From Desulfobacteraceae bacterium (GTDB lineage Bacteria; Desulfobacterota; Desulfobacteria; Desulfobacterales; Desulfobacteraceae): 64,000 nt of DNA. Below, piece by piece: positions 14,286 through 24,170 of this stretch. The notes beneath the pieces are model-generated. The model saw only the letters and a list, made by a program, of their open reading frames with translations. It did not search any database and was not told where the DNA came from. The translations under genes and the position numbers were made by a program. The DNA lies in the NCBI GenBank assembly GCA_016744295.1, contig JADGEQ010000010.1:88329-152328 (forward strand). Direction: 5' to 3'. Each line of letters begins with the position of its first letter. Positions within the stretch are counted from its first letter, which is position 1.

Positions 14286-15684
14286 CCTGTTCAAGACCAT
14301 CGCCTTTCGCCTGACACTCTGGTATGCGGGTATTTTTTCCGTGTCCTCCTGTGTGGCATTTGCTTTGTTTTATTTTTTGGCAACCCAGACCCTCCAGGAA
14401 CAGACAGACCGGGATCTGCTTGAGAAAGCAAGGTATTTTTCAACCGTTATCCAGCGGAATGGAATAATGGGGGCCAGTAAGCTTGCGGTTATAGAAGCCC
14501 AGGCAGCTGGAGAAAAGAGAATTTTTTTCCGGTTGCTCTATCCAAACGGGGAGGTGTTTGCATCCTCCCACATGTCCTATTGGAAAGATATAAGCGTCGA
14601 CCTTGATGCCATCAATACCCTGTCCCATACAAAAGGCCATGTATTTACCACCTGGCTAATAAGGCCCAATGATCAGAAAGCCCGGGTGTTGTACAGCTTT
14701 GTGGCGCAAAATGTAATTTTACAAACTGGAATCGCCATGGATTTTCAGTCTAAATTTATTTCTGCATTTAAAACGGTTTTCATCGCTGCCATGGGATTTA
14801 TCATTATTTTTTCTGCTGTTTCCGGGCTTTTTTTATCAAGAAAAGCCCTGTCCGGGGTAAAGGCTATTACCCGAACGGCAAACAGTATTTCTGCTGCCAA
14901 CCTTGAAAAACGGGTGCCTGTTACCGGCAATCAGGACGAATTGGATCTTTTGGCCCACACCGTTAACCGGATGCTGGACCGGATTGAAGCATTGATACAA
15001 AGTATCCGGGAAATGAGTGATAACATTGCCCATGATCTAAAAAGTCCCCTCACTCGGATAAGGGGATTTGCAGAAATTGCCCTGATCAACATGGATAATA
15101 TTGACAACTACAGAGGAATGGCAGCCAATACCATTGAAGAATCAGACCGCCTTCTGGATATGATCAACACCATGCTGGTGATTTCCAAGGCCGAAGCGGG
15201 GGAGGGTGAATTTTTCTATAAATCTGTGAATCTGACTGCCATGGTTCAAGAGGCTTGGGATCTGTTTGTGCCGGTGGCCGAGGACAAATGTATCGATTTT
15301 ACCCATGAAGTGCCAGCCCATGTTCAAATTGAAGCAGATGCGAAAATGCTCCAGCGGGCATTTGCAAATCTGCTGGACAATGCATTGAAATATACCCGGG
15401 AAAAGGGGAGGGTACATGTTGATCTTCGATCCGAGACAGACGGATTTGTATATATTCGAGTGGCAGATACCGGACCAGGCATAGATTCAGCCTGTTTTGA
15501 AAAAATTTTTGAACGGTTTTATCGAGCCGAGTCCTCCAGAACCAGTACGGGAACAGGCCTGGGCTTAAGTTTTGCCCGCACCGTTGCCCGACAGCACAAG
15601 GGAGATCTTATTGTCACAAGTCAGTTGGGCAAGGGAAGTGTTTTTACAATGAAATTACCATATCGTAATGTTCAGATCATTTAA
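14275..15684 (+). CDS. Membrane sensor histidine kinase with HAMP
   Basis: A kinase of about 469 residues. The first membrane helix (residues ~15-38) and the second (~165-185) enclose a periplasmic sensor region; a HAMP domain (~187-240) follows with LFLSRKALSGVKAITRTANSI. The His box is MSDNIAHDLKSPLTRIRG, and the ATPase domain shows FANLLDNALKYT, VADTGPGID and GTGLGLSFARTVARQH. It is the cognate kinase of the regulator just upstream, overlapping it. The start is one of two adjacent ATG codons at 14275 and 14278. Confidence 0.93.
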   Translation: MMPDLFKTIAFRLTLWYAGIFSVSSCVAFALFYFLATQTLQEQTDRDLLEKARYFSTVIQRNGIMGASKLAVIEAQAAGEKRIFFRLLYPNGEVFASSHMSYWKDISVDLDAINTLSHTKGHVFTTWLIRPNDQKARVLYSFVAQNVILQTGIAMDFQSKFISAFKTVFIAAMGFIIIFSAVSGLFLSRKALSGVKAITRTANSISAANLEKRVPVTGNQDELDLLAHTVNRMLDRIEALIQSIREMSDNIAHDLKSPLTRIRGFAEIALINMDNIDNYRGMAANTIEESDRLLDMINTMLVISKAEAGEGEFFYKSVNLTAMVQEAWDLFVPVAEDKCIDFTHEVPAHVQIEADAKMLQRAFANLLDNALKYTREKGRVHVDLRSETDGFVYIRVADTGPGIDSACFEKIFERFYRAESSRTSTGTGLGLSFARTVARQHKGDLIVTSQLGKGSVFTMKLPYRNVQII

Positions 15685-15756
15685 AAACCATGTTTCTGCA
15701 TTATTATGGTTTCAGTTGTAAAAAGAGATATGAACCCATAATTTTAAAGGAGATAC

Positions 15757-17190
15757 ATGATGGGATATATGAAAACAGGAAATATAAAAAATTTTTTGCT
15801 GGCAATCATTATCACAGGTTTTTGGGTGTTGCCGGCCATGGCAGCCAAAAACCAGGGGACAATAATGGTTCCGGCCAATTTTTCCCAGCTTGCAGAGCAA
15901 GCAAAGACAGGGGTGGTCAATATCCAGACTGTTAAAACCATCCAGGGCGGGGGCCGGGTGTTTCAACATTTTTTTGGTTCCCCCTTTGGCGGTGGCAAGG
16001 AGGGGATGGAACGGTTTTTCTCACCTTTTCCCAACCAAAGACCCCAGTCCAGGAAAGAAAAAAGTCTGGGCTCTGGATTTATCATCAGTAAAGACGGATA
16101 TATTGTCACCAACAATCATGTGATCCAGGATGCCGATCAAATTAAGGTAATTCTCCATGATGATAAGGAATATGATGCCCAAATCATAGGGTCTGACCCC
16201 ATGACAGATTTAGCCTTGATAAAAATTGATGCTAAAAAACTTGAACCCCTGAAATTCGGCAGCTCCTCCAATGCCAAAGTAGGATCATGGGTTGTTGCCA
16301 TCGGCAGTCCTTTTGGTCTTGAGCAAACCGTCACCGCCGGGATCATCAGCGCAAAGGGACGGATTATCGGGTCCGGACCCTATGATGATTTTATCCAGAC
16401 AGATGCTTCCATTAATCCGGGGAACAGCGGCGGTCCTCTGTTAAACCTTGAAGGGGAGGTCATAGGGATCAATACTGCCATTATCAAATCCGGCCAGGGG
16501 ATTGGGTTTGCCATTCCTTCGGATCTTGCCACGGGTATCATTGACCAGCTAACCGAGTCCAAACAGGTCTCCCGAGGGTGGATGGGGGTTGCCATCCAGA
16601 ATGTTACAAAGGAACTGGCAGAATACTATGGCATCAAGGAAACCAGCGGTGTTTATGTTGCGAAGGTGTATGAAGAAAATCCGGCAGATAGGGCAGGCAT
16701 AAAAACCGGTGACGTTATTGTTATGATCAACGGCAGAAGAATTAATACCTCAAGGGATTTGACGGTCACCATTGCCAACCTGAAAGTAAAAGAAACCATT
16801 AAGGTCAAATTAATCCGCAGGGGAAAAGAAAAAATAGTTGCTGTGACCCTGGGAAAAAGACCCGATCAGAACCCTGAGATTCTTGCCACCAATGACGGAT
16901 ATGATACCTTTGGGTTTATGTTCAAGCAGGTGGATGATGCCATTGCCCAAAAGCTCGGATACCCCGTTGGAATTAAGGGACTTATCCTAACCAAGATTAA
17001 GCCTGACAGCCCGGCAAGTCGATCTGGTGTCCGTGTTGGAGATTTGTTGATTGAACTCAACCATAAAAAAGTAGCCAAAGCGAGTGAATATCAAAATTAT
17101 CTGGGAAAATTAGAAAAAGAGGATCTTGTTCAACTATTATTTCGCAGGGGAAACAGCCATGTATTTGTGGTTCAGTTTAAAAAAGATTAA
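15757..17190 (+). CDS. HtrA/DegP-family periplasmic serine protease
   Basis: A 477-residue Do-type protease. A signal peptide (hydrophobic segment LLAIIITGFWVLP, cleavage after AMA) leads to a trypsin-like domain with the triad His in TNNHVI, Asp in DPMTDLALIKID and Ser in NPGNSGGPLL, followed by two PDZ domains (~290-370 and ~395-470). It degrades or refolds misfolded envelope proteins. AAAGGAGA precedes the start. It follows the two-component pair by 72 bases and is closed by a clear terminator, so the three genes may form a stress-response unit. Confidence 0.95.
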   Translation: MMGYMKTGNIKNFLLAIIITGFWVLPAMAAKNQGTIMVPANFSQLAEQAKTGVVNIQTVKTIQGGGRVFQHFFGSPFGGGKEGMERFFSPFPNQRPQSRKEKSLGSGFIISKDGYIVTNNHVIQDADQIKVILHDDKEYDAQIIGSDPMTDLALIKIDAKKLEPLKFGSSSNAKVGSWVVAIGSPFGLEQTVTAGIISAKGRIIGSGPYDDFIQTDASINPGNSGGPLLNLEGEVIGINTAIIKSGQGIGFAIPSDLATGIIDQLTESKQVSRGWMGVAIQNVTKELAEYYGIKETSGVYVAKVYEENPADRAGIKTGDVIVMINGRRINTSRDLTVTIANLKVKETIKVKLIRRGKEKIVAVTLGKRPDQNPEILATNDGYDTFGFMFKQVDDAIAQKLGYPVGIKGLILTKIKPDSPASRSGVRVGDLLIELNHKKVAKASEYQNYLGKLEKEDLVQLLFRRGNSHVFVVQFKKD

Positions 17191-17204
17191 TTAAATGTCA
17201 GTGG

Positions 17205-17243
17205 GGGGCAGCTGGTGTGATAAAACACTCAACTGCCCCTTTT
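17205..17243 (+). terminator. Intrinsic terminator after htrA-like gene
   Basis: GGGGCAG at 17205-17211 pairs with CTGCCCC at 17233-17239, with an inner GTGT/ACAC stem, followed directly by TTTT. This is a standard rho-independent terminator for the upstream operon. Confidence 0.85.
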
Positions 17244-17297
17244 AAATTGATTATTGGTATCCATAAGCGACCGTTTCCCAAAAAGGGGATCGAGGAT

Positions 17298-17468
17298 TTA
17301 ATCCCGAATGCCTCGCAGACTGTTATTAAGTTTTTGAAGAACCGCTCGCCTAAATTTTAAATTTACTCGAATTAAGATATTAAGTTTCACCAGGCTACCG
17401 CTTGCATTGTCGTAGATTCTGGTACTTTTGTTCTCCGAGGTTATAACTGCAATTATTTGTTTCTCCAT
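17298..17468 (-). CDS. Short hypothetical protein in intergenic region
   Basis: A 56-residue frame starting MEKQIIAVITSENKSTRIYDNASG with a good ribosome site (AGGGGG six to seven bases before the ATG). I do not recognise it. The gap 17,244-17,838 otherwise shows only a small TCAGGC/GCCTGA hairpin at 17,582-17,596. The good ribosome site is the only support. Confidence 0.3.
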   Translation of the reverse strand: MEKQIIAVITSENKSTRIYDNASGSLVKLNILIRVNLKFRRAVLQKLNNSLRGIRD

Positions 17469-17838
17469 TGCAAACCCCCTATTGTTTATCTGTGAAAGCA
17501 TTTTATCTATACATGGATAAATTGAGAATAATTATCCTGTTACGTATTTTAGATTTAGCCCAAATTTTCATGTCAAAAAGATCAGGCATTGCCTGACTGA
17601 TGATTTTGGACCCTTTCCTGGTTCTTTCTGAATATGGTGGTTAAAAGGTCTTTGGGATTTTTGATCCTCAAATAAGGGGTAGGGATTTTATACTAGATAA
17701 AACAAGGTAAGTTTGTGACAACGCCTTATGCATTGGAGTCTCCATCATCATAAAAGTGTATGGCAGTTGAGGAATCGAAAATAAGGTGGGCTTAAAACAA
17801 AAAAAAGCCACTGCATTAACAGCGACTTGATTGGATGT

Positions 17839-17914
17839 TGGTGGAGCTGAGGGGGATCGAACCCCTGACCTCACGGCTGCCAGCCGTGCGCTCTCCCAGC
17901 TGAGCTACAGCCCC
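17839..17914 (-). tRNA. tRNA-Ala (GGC)
   Basis: Read on the minus strand: a 76-nt cloverleaf starting GGGGCTGTAGCTCAGCTGGGAGAGC, with anticodon loop CTGGCAG (anticodon GGC, Ala), TTCGATCC in the T loop and an encoded CCA end. The acceptor stem pairs with one G-U. It lies in its own intergenic space between the htrA terminator and the ppiD gene. Confidence 0.97.
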
Positions 17915-18091
17915 ACAACAGAAGATGGTGATTAATAGTCGAAACAAGAATCCCTGTCAACAAAAAAATTATTTTTTTTACACATAAAGATAATTGTATC
18001 AAGAATAATATGTTGACACAGTGATTTATGAAACGATACTATGGAATGTTTTTTTTATTATTTTATCATTGGACAGTTTAAGGAGAAAGTG

Positions 18092-19984
18092 ATGCTGCGT
18101 TACCTGCGTGAAAATACCGGAAATTGGATTATTAAGATTTTTCTTTTTATTATTGTAATTGTTTTTGTCTTTCTTGGGGTTGGGTCCATGAATTCCAAGA
18201 AAAATAACAGCGTTGCCACTGTCAATGACGTTCCCATCACCATAAATGAATTCCAGGATGCCTACAAATTAATGGTTGAGCGGATGAGGGAAAGATTTGG
18301 TGATAATTTGAATGACGATCTTTTAAAGGCATTGAATGTCAAGCAGCAGGCGCTCAATACCCTTATCGAGCAAAAACTTGTCGCAAATGAAGCCGAAAAA
18401 CTGAAACTGATCGTTTCTGACAAAGAGTTAACCGATGCGCTGATGTCCATAAAAGCATTTCAAAAAGACGGCGCCTTTAATCTGGAACAATACAAAAAGG
18501 TTCTGGGATTCAATTCTCTAAACCCAGAGATTTTTGAGGTGAGGCAACGGGCTGCCATGAAAGAAATGAAGGTCAGGGATATGGTTTTGAGCGGAATTAC
18601 TGTATCCGATATGGAAGCCAAAAGCTGGTATGTTTTTCAAAATACAAAAATGGCTGTCGATTATATTAAAGTTGATCCTGATTCCTTTACCGATGTCGCC
18701 CCCACCGAAGAACAGATAAAAAAACAATATGAAGATAACAAAGACTTGTATAAATCAGAACCCAAAAGAAAGGCGGTCTATCTCAAATTCACTCCAGAGG
18801 ATCACCAGGGAAAAGTGGCTGTGTCCGACGAACAGATCAAAGCCTTTTATGAACTAAATATTGATCGTTTTAAAACCCCAGAGAAAGTTGAAGCCAGTCA
18901 TATTCTGATAAAGGTAGATGAGTCTGCCGATGAGGTTGCTGTGGAAACCGCCAGAAAACAGGCAGAAAAAATATATGAACGAGCAGCCAAACAAGAAGAT
19001 TTTGCTCAATTGGCCAAAGATTTTTCCCAAGGTCCATCAAAGGACAGTGGGGGGTATATTGGGATTTTTGAGAAAAAAAATATGGTGAAACCCTTTGGAG
19101 AAAAGGCTTTTACAATGAACGCCGGTGAGATCAGCAAACCGACTAGGACCATATTTGGGTGGCATATCATAAAAGTGATGGCAAAGTTTGATGCCTCCGT
19201 CGAATCCCTGGCCCAGGTCACGGAAAAAATAAAATCCGAGTTGATGAATCAGGAACTTCAGAGCCTGGCCTATTACCAAGCAGGTGAAGCCTTTGATTCC
19301 ATAGTTGACGGCGATGACCTTGAGCAGGTTGCCTTGATTACCAAAAGAAAAGTAATGACCACAGGTGTTTTTAGTGGAAATGGTGACGGCATTAATTTTG
19401 AAAATAGTACAGGATTTGCCCAGGCTGCCTTTGCCCTTTCCAATGATGAAATTAGCGACGTTAAAGAGTTGGGAAATAATTATTATCTGATCAAAGTGAT
19501 TGAAAAAATTGAGCCTGAAATCCAGCCCATGGAAATAGTAAAAGACAGTATTATTCTGACATTGACAGTGAAACTGCAAAAAGAAGCTGCCAGAAATGCA
19601 GCCCAGGCCCTGTCAAAAAAAGCCAAAAAAACCGATTCCATTGCACAGCTGGCAAAGGAGAATCATCTTACTCTGGTATCCACGGACCTGTTTACACGAA
19701 ACCAGTCGGTTGCAGGAATTGGAAACGCACCTGAATTGGTTAAAGCGGCCTTTGCTCTGGACAAGGAAAACGCAATACACCCAGGGGTATTGGAAGTGGG
19801 TCAAGGCTATTATATCATAGGATTTAAGGAGAAACAGGTACCTGAAGAAGCAAAGATTGCACAAACTTTAGCGGACACAAGAGAACAGGTTACCCGAATG
19901 AAACAGGGTCAATATTTTTTGTCCTGGATTGAAGAACTGAAAAGTAAAACCAAAATCGATATTAATTCACAGTTTTTGAATTAA
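18092..19984 (+). CDS. PpiD/SurA-type membrane-anchored peptidyl-prolyl isomerase
   Basis: A 630-residue protein starting MLRYLRENTGNWIIKIFLF, an N-terminal membrane anchor, with AAGGAG before the ATG at 18092 (the longer 647-residue frame was rejected). A SurA-like N domain follows (TVNDVPITINEFQDAYK), then a parvulin domain near residue 270-370 (ASHILIKVDES...GGYIGIFEK...FGWHIIKV) and a C-terminal region similar to PpiD. It probably helps fold outer-membrane or secreted proteins at the inner membrane. It is followed at 13 bases by the M16 lipoprotein, so both may form an operon for envelope quality control. Confidence 0.93.
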   Translation: MLRYLRENTGNWIIKIFLFIIVIVFVFLGVGSMNSKKNNSVATVNDVPITINEFQDAYKLMVERMRERFGDNLNDDLLKALNVKQQALNTLIEQKLVANEAEKLKLIVSDKELTDALMSIKAFQKDGAFNLEQYKKVLGFNSLNPEIFEVRQRAAMKEMKVRDMVLSGITVSDMEAKSWYVFQNTKMAVDYIKVDPDSFTDVAPTEEQIKKQYEDNKDLYKSEPKRKAVYLKFTPEDHQGKVAVSDEQIKAFYELNIDRFKTPEKVEASHILIKVDESADEVAVETARKQAEKIYERAAKQEDFAQLAKDFSQGPSKDSGGYIGIFEKKNMVKPFGEKAFTMNAGEISKPTRTIFGWHIIKVMAKFDASVESLAQVTEKIKSELMNQELQSLAYYQAGEAFDSIVDGDDLEQVALITKRKVMTTGVFSGNGDGINFENSTGFAQAAFALSNDEISDVKELGNNYYLIKVIEKIEPEIQPMEIVKDSIILTLTVKLQKEAARNAAQALSKKAKKTDSIAQLAKENHLTLVSTDLFTRNQSVAGIGNAPELVKAAFALDKENAIHPGVLEVGQGYYIIGFKEKQVPEEAKIAQTLADTREQVTRMKQGQYFLSWIEELKSKTKIDINSQFLN

Positions 19985-19997
19985 GGATAGCAGATCG

Positions 19998-22868
19998 ATG
20001 AAACGCAATGCCATTGGAATGAATATTAGTATCCTGATTATTCTATTCATGTTTTCATGCACAACGCATCAGGGTTATTTTTTTTCCAATGGCGTTGAAA
20101 AAGATCCAGCCACGGTCCATGGGGTTCTGCCCAATGGTTTTCAGTATGTACTGATGGAAAATTCAACCCCAAAAGACCGCGTCAGTGTTCATCTGAATAT
20201 ATTTGCAGGCTCGGTTAATGAAACAGATGAGGAACAGGGGGTTGCCCATTTTCTTGAGCACATGCTCTTTAACGGTTCGGAACATTTCAAACCAGGAGAG
20301 CTCATAGAATATTTCCAATCCATTGGTATGGATTTTGGGGCTGATGCCAATGCCAGTACCTCATTCTTTCGAACCACCTATGATTTAACACTTCCGAAAG
20401 GAGATAACCAAACCCTTGAAGATGCTTTTTTGGTGATCCAAGATTATGCTGGCGGAGCATTGTTGCTGGAAGGGGAAATTGATCGGGAGCGGGGAATTAT
20501 ACTGGCTGAAAAAAGGGAGAGGGATTCTGTCTCCTATCGGACCTTTAAGCAGGAACTGGCTTTTGAACTGCCTGGCTCCCTCTTAAACAACCGATTGCCC
20601 ATTGGTACACTCCCTGTGCTTATGGCAGCGGACCAAAGCCTGTTAAAGGGCTTTTATGACCGCTGGTACAGGCCGGATAACATGGCTCTGGTTATTGTCG
20701 GGGATATGGACATAAAAAGAACAGAGAACCTTATTAAAAAAATGTTCTCCAAAATGAAGCCCCGGACCATGCTCTCAGGGAAAACTGGGGATATCTCCTG
20801 GAAACCCAGAAAGGGAGTTTCGGCATTTTACCTGTATGAACCAGAAGCCGGAAGCACAGAAGTCACCATTGAAAGGATTTCTTATACCTCTTTTGAACCG
20901 GAAACAATTGAAAAATTAAAAGAAACCGTCCTGGGAAATCTTGCGGATTCGGTTTTTCAGAATCGATTATCAAGTATGGTCAGAAAGCAATCTGCCAACT
21001 TTTCAGCTGCGTCTGTCTATTCTGGAACGTTTTTACACAATCTTTCCATAGCCGCAGTGAAGGCTAATTGTGAACCAAAGAATTGGGGAAAAACGCTTGG
21101 ACAAGTTGAGAAAAGCCTCAGGCAAGGTATAATAACCGGCTTTTTACCCCAGGAGATTGCCAGGGCAAAGGCTGATTTTATTTCCAATCTTGATACCAGG
21201 GTACTCCAGGCCGATACCAGAAAAACCTCAAATCTGGCCCAATCTATTCTCGGAGCCGTGAACCGGAAATCCTTATTTTTATCACCTCGGCAAGAACAGG
21301 CGTTACTAAAGCCTTATATACAGAGTTTAACCCTTGAACAGGTGAACCAGGCATTCAGAAAATCATGGATCAACGACCAAAGATTGATTTTGATTTCGGG
21401 GAATGCAAAAATATCTGAAACAAATCATATTTCGGCAAATGAGCAGATTTTAGATCTCTATCAAAAAAGTGCTGCACAGCCGATCCAAGAGTTTAAACGG
21501 TTTGAAGCCAAGTCATTTCCATACCTTTCCCTTCCGGAAGCCAAGGCAACTATTATAAGCAAAAAAGAGAATGCCAAGGGATTGGGTATCACCCAGGTTG
21601 ATTTTCAAAATAAGGTCCGGTTAAATCTTAAAAACACTGATTTCAAAAAGGGTGAATTTTTATTCAAAGTTGTATTTGGACAAGGAAGGTCATCGGAACC
21701 TGAATCCTTGCCGGGTTTATCCTTACTTGCTGAAGCCACTCTACACGAGAGCGGGCTTCAATCAATGGACCCGGACCAGCTTGGAGACGCCTTGGCAGGG
21801 AAAAATGTGTCCATTGGCTTTACCATCAATGATAATTATTTTGCATTGGAAGGTTCGGGTGACCCCAAGGAAGCAGAACTTATTTTCCAGCTTATTTATG
21901 CTCACCTCAAAGATCCCGGGCTCAGATCCCAGGCGCTTACCCTTGCCAAAACCAATTACAAACAAATGTACGAGGCCATGGAAAGGACCCCGGACGGCAT
22001 CATGCGGATCAAAGGAAACCGCTTTCTAGCAAAAGGGGATGTCAGGTTTGGGCTATTACCCCCGGAAAAAATGAACAAAATCACCCTGGAGGATATTGAA
22101 GCCTGGCTAGGGCCTGTTTTTGAAACCGCTCCTGTCGAGGTTTCTGTTGTCGGAGATTTTGACCCGGATCGTATTATTCAATATGGAGCCACTTATCTCG
22201 GTTCCTTAGACGCAAGGGTGGGATCTGCTATATCTGACAGCCGTAAAATAGATGAAATAACAAAAGTTAACCCAGTAACCAGAAAGGTTCTTTTCCCCAA
22301 GGGAGAACGTCTCACACTTACCCTCGATACAAAAATAGACAAAGGAATGGTCAGGATCGCTTTTTTAACCGATGATTTTTGGGATATCACAAAAACACGG
22401 CGATTATCTCTGTTGGCAAAGGTTTTTTCCGAACGACTTAGAAAAACAATTCGTGAAGAGCTTGGGGCATCCTATTCGCCCTATGTATATAATCATCCTT
22501 CTCTTATTTACGACGGATATGGCGTTATGCATGTGGTGGTTAACGTAATGCCGAATACCACGGATTTTATTTCTAAAAAAGTAAGAGACATTGCTAACGA
22601 GTTAGCTCAAGAGGGGATTGAACAAAAAGAATTGGATCTTGTGAAAAAACCACTCTTAAATCAATTGACGGTTCTAAGACAGACCAATACCTATTGGTTG
22701 AATTCAGTAATGGCTAATTCGGTTCATCACCCGGAAAGATTGGATTGGGCCAACAACATCCTATCTGATTATTCAGACATTACCCGCAACGACCTAACCG
22801 TATTAGCTGAATTATACCTGAAGATGAATGAGGATGCTCTGATTATCATTAAACCTGGGGGGAGTTGA
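19998..22868 (+). CDS. M16-family zinc metallopeptidase lipoprotein
   Basis: A 956-residue pitrilysin-type peptidase. The signal ends in a lipobox (MFSC, Cys near residue 21), so it is an anchored lipoprotein. The inverted zinc motif HxxEH is in VAHFLEHMLFNG, with the third Glu ligand in the ERGIILAEKRERD region. The second half is a non-catalytic homologous domain, as in other M16 proteins, and contains LGASYSPYVYN. It should degrade small peptides or misfolded segments in the periplasm. Start follows AGGATAG with the ATG at 19998; it lies 13 bases after the ppiD gene. Confidence 0.93.
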   Translation: MKRNAIGMNISILIILFMFSCTTHQGYFFSNGVEKDPATVHGVLPNGFQYVLMENSTPKDRVSVHLNIFAGSVNETDEEQGVAHFLEHMLFNGSEHFKPGELIEYFQSIGMDFGADANASTSFFRTTYDLTLPKGDNQTLEDAFLVIQDYAGGALLLEGEIDRERGIILAEKRERDSVSYRTFKQELAFELPGSLLNNRLPIGTLPVLMAADQSLLKGFYDRWYRPDNMALVIVGDMDIKRTENLIKKMFSKMKPRTMLSGKTGDISWKPRKGVSAFYLYEPEAGSTEVTIERISYTSFEPETIEKLKETVLGNLADSVFQNRLSSMVRKQSANFSAASVYSGTFLHNLSIAAVKANCEPKNWGKTLGQVEKSLRQGIITGFLPQEIARAKADFISNLDTRVLQADTRKTSNLAQSILGAVNRKSLFLSPRQEQALLKPYIQSLTLEQVNQAFRKSWINDQRLILISGNAKISETNHISANEQILDLYQKSAAQPIQEFKRFEAKSFPYLSLPEAKATIISKKENAKGLGITQVDFQNKVRLNLKNTDFKKGEFLFKVVFGQGRSSEPESLPGLSLLAEATLHESGLQSMDPDQLGDALAGKNVSIGFTINDNYFALEGSGDPKEAELIFQLIYAHLKDPGLRSQALTLAKTNYKQMYEAMERTPDGIMRIKGNRFLAKGDVRFGLLPPEKMNKITLEDIEAWLGPVFETAPVEVSVVGDFDPDRIIQYGATYLGSLDARVGSAISDSRKIDEITKVNPVTRKVLFPKGERLTLTLDTKIDKGMVRIAFLTDDFWDITKTRRLSLLAKVFSERLRKTIREELGASYSPYVYNHPSLIYDGYGVMHVVVNVMPNTTDFISKKVRDIANELAQEGIEQKELDLVKKPLLNQLTVLRQTNTYWLNSVMANSVHHPERLDWANNILSDYSDITRNDLTVLAELYLKMNEDALIIIKPGGS

Positions 22869-22891
22869 AGGGGTTGAATCAAAAAATCAAT

Positions 22892-22930
22892 CCGACCCTG
22901 ATCCCTTCAATTAATTTGTGATAGGGTCGG
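22892..22930. terminator. Bidirectional-type hairpin between M16 and PilZ genes
   Basis: CCGACCCT at 22892-22899 and AGGGTCGG at 22923-22930 are perfect complements separated by about 23 bases that include an ATC/GAT inner pairing. It lies between two convergent genes, as expected for a shared terminator, though a T tract is lacking. Confidence 0.5.
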
Positions 22931-22959
22931 TCCTGTGGGGTACTTGGCCATTCAATTGC

Positions 22960-23376
22960 TCAGGATTTGTATTGCTCCGGCAGTTTTTCAACCTGTTCTG
23001 AGACATTGTTACGCAGGTAATAGTCCAAGTCAAAAAGTTGCTTAAAGCTTAAATCCGTAAATTGGACATGCCGTTTTCTAACTTTCATGGAGCTGAAAGA
23101 GGGTGCGTTTGTAATTTCGTAGTCAGAAACCGTCTTAAAGGGTAAATCTCCGACATAATACCCCATACTACTTAGGAAAACAGAATCCTCTGGTGTGCTA
23201 TCGGTTTCCTTGTCATCCTTGCTGGTATCAATATATTTAAAGGAGAGTCCCCCCATACTGATGTCAATAATTTGACCCAATTTATGGGAATTAGGACTTA
23301 TAGCTGCATAGGCCCCTTCAACCGCCTTATAGCGTTTATTTCTACGTCTTTCGACCGTTCGTTTCCTGCCGACCAT
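22960..23376 (-). CDS. PilZ-domain protein
   Basis: A 138-residue single-domain protein. It opens with basic residues (VERRRNKRYKAVEG) carrying the RxxxR motif and then DISMGGLSF, the DxSxxG motif, together forming the c-di-GMP pocket of PilZ. The rest is a beta-barrel-like sequence. It would act as a c-di-GMP receptor; no partner is adjacent. The 296-base gap before recX holds no evident gene. Confidence 0.85.
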   Translation of the reverse strand: MVGRKRTVERRRNKRYKAVEGAYAAISPNSHKLGQIIDISMGGLSFKYIDTSKDDKETDSTPEDSVFLSSMGYYVGDLPFKTVSDYEITNAPSFSSMKVRKRHVQFTDLSFKQLFDLDYYLRNNVSEQVEKLPEQYKS

Positions 23377-23672
23377 AAGAACAATTCCTTTGGATCCTGA
23401 TTATCTCATTAGTATTGTACTTTTTGATGCATTTTTTATGCCATTCCGCTCTTTCTTTACAGACAGGCACCTTTTTTGCTCAATTAAAGATTGCAAAGGA
23501 CAATTCTAGCTAATTTATTCCAATGAATGAACGATGTCAATTGGAGAACTTATTTTTTTTGTTAGGCGGATACGCATTTTATTAAAAAATCCCGATAGAT
23601 GGAAAATAAAGTTCTAAATTAAGAAGTTTTTTCCTCAAAATATCACATTTTTTTCTTATTTTTTTTGGCACA

Positions 23673-24170
23673 CTACTTTGGCCGACCAATACACACATTC
23701 GCGCAGATTTGTTGCCAGACCGACTGGATTACAGAAAAACTAAATCCCCGGTATTTTAAATGACCAAACATTTTCTTTTTAAACAATTCCCTGTCAAGAT
23801 GCTGCCATAATCGAATCTTCGGTGTAATAGCAAGAACAGCAAGTTCAAGATCATCATAATCATCTAATAAAGAGTCTATAATGGTGGACGTAATTCCTTT
23901 ATTTTTAAGCTCATACCGGAAGGCAAAGATGGATTTGGGTTTATTTCTCTTCCGATTTTCAAGATAATTTTTTGCAAACATTCTGTCATCAAGATATTTT
24001 TCATCTTCTAATCGTTGAACCACAGCGTCAACGATTTCCAGTGAAAACCCTTTTTTTGACAAGTAGTTGTTCATTTCAAATACGGTTCTATTGCGTCTGG
24101 AAAGATAACCCAAGGCCATGCCAAAGGCCTTTTTCATGGCGGTGTCCATGGTTTCTATATTTTTTTCCAT
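23673..24170 (-). CDS. recX: RecX-like recombination regulator
   Basis: A 165-residue helical protein with three RecX-type repeats: AFGMALGYLSRRNRTVFEMNNYLSKKGF, EDEKYLDDRMFAKNYLENRKRNKPKS, and the IRLWQHLDRELFKKKMFGHLKYRGFSF segment. RecX binds and modulates RecA filaments. No recA is adjacent. Its start overlaps the end of the thioesterase gene; an internal ATG at 24149 is an alternative start. Confidence 0.88.
   Translation of the reverse strand: MEKNIETMDTAMKKAFGMALGYLSRRNRTVFEMNNYLSKKGFSLEIVDAVVQRLEDEKYLDDRMFAKNYLENRKRNKPKSIFAFRYELKNKGITSTIIDSLLDDYDDLELAVLAITPKIRLWQHLDRELFKKKMFGHLKYRGFSFSVIQSVWQQICANVCIGRPK

Noticed and set aside
18041..18091. Longer start of the PpiD-like protein
   Set aside because: The ATG at 18092 has AAGGAG upstream and begins the usual membrane anchor.
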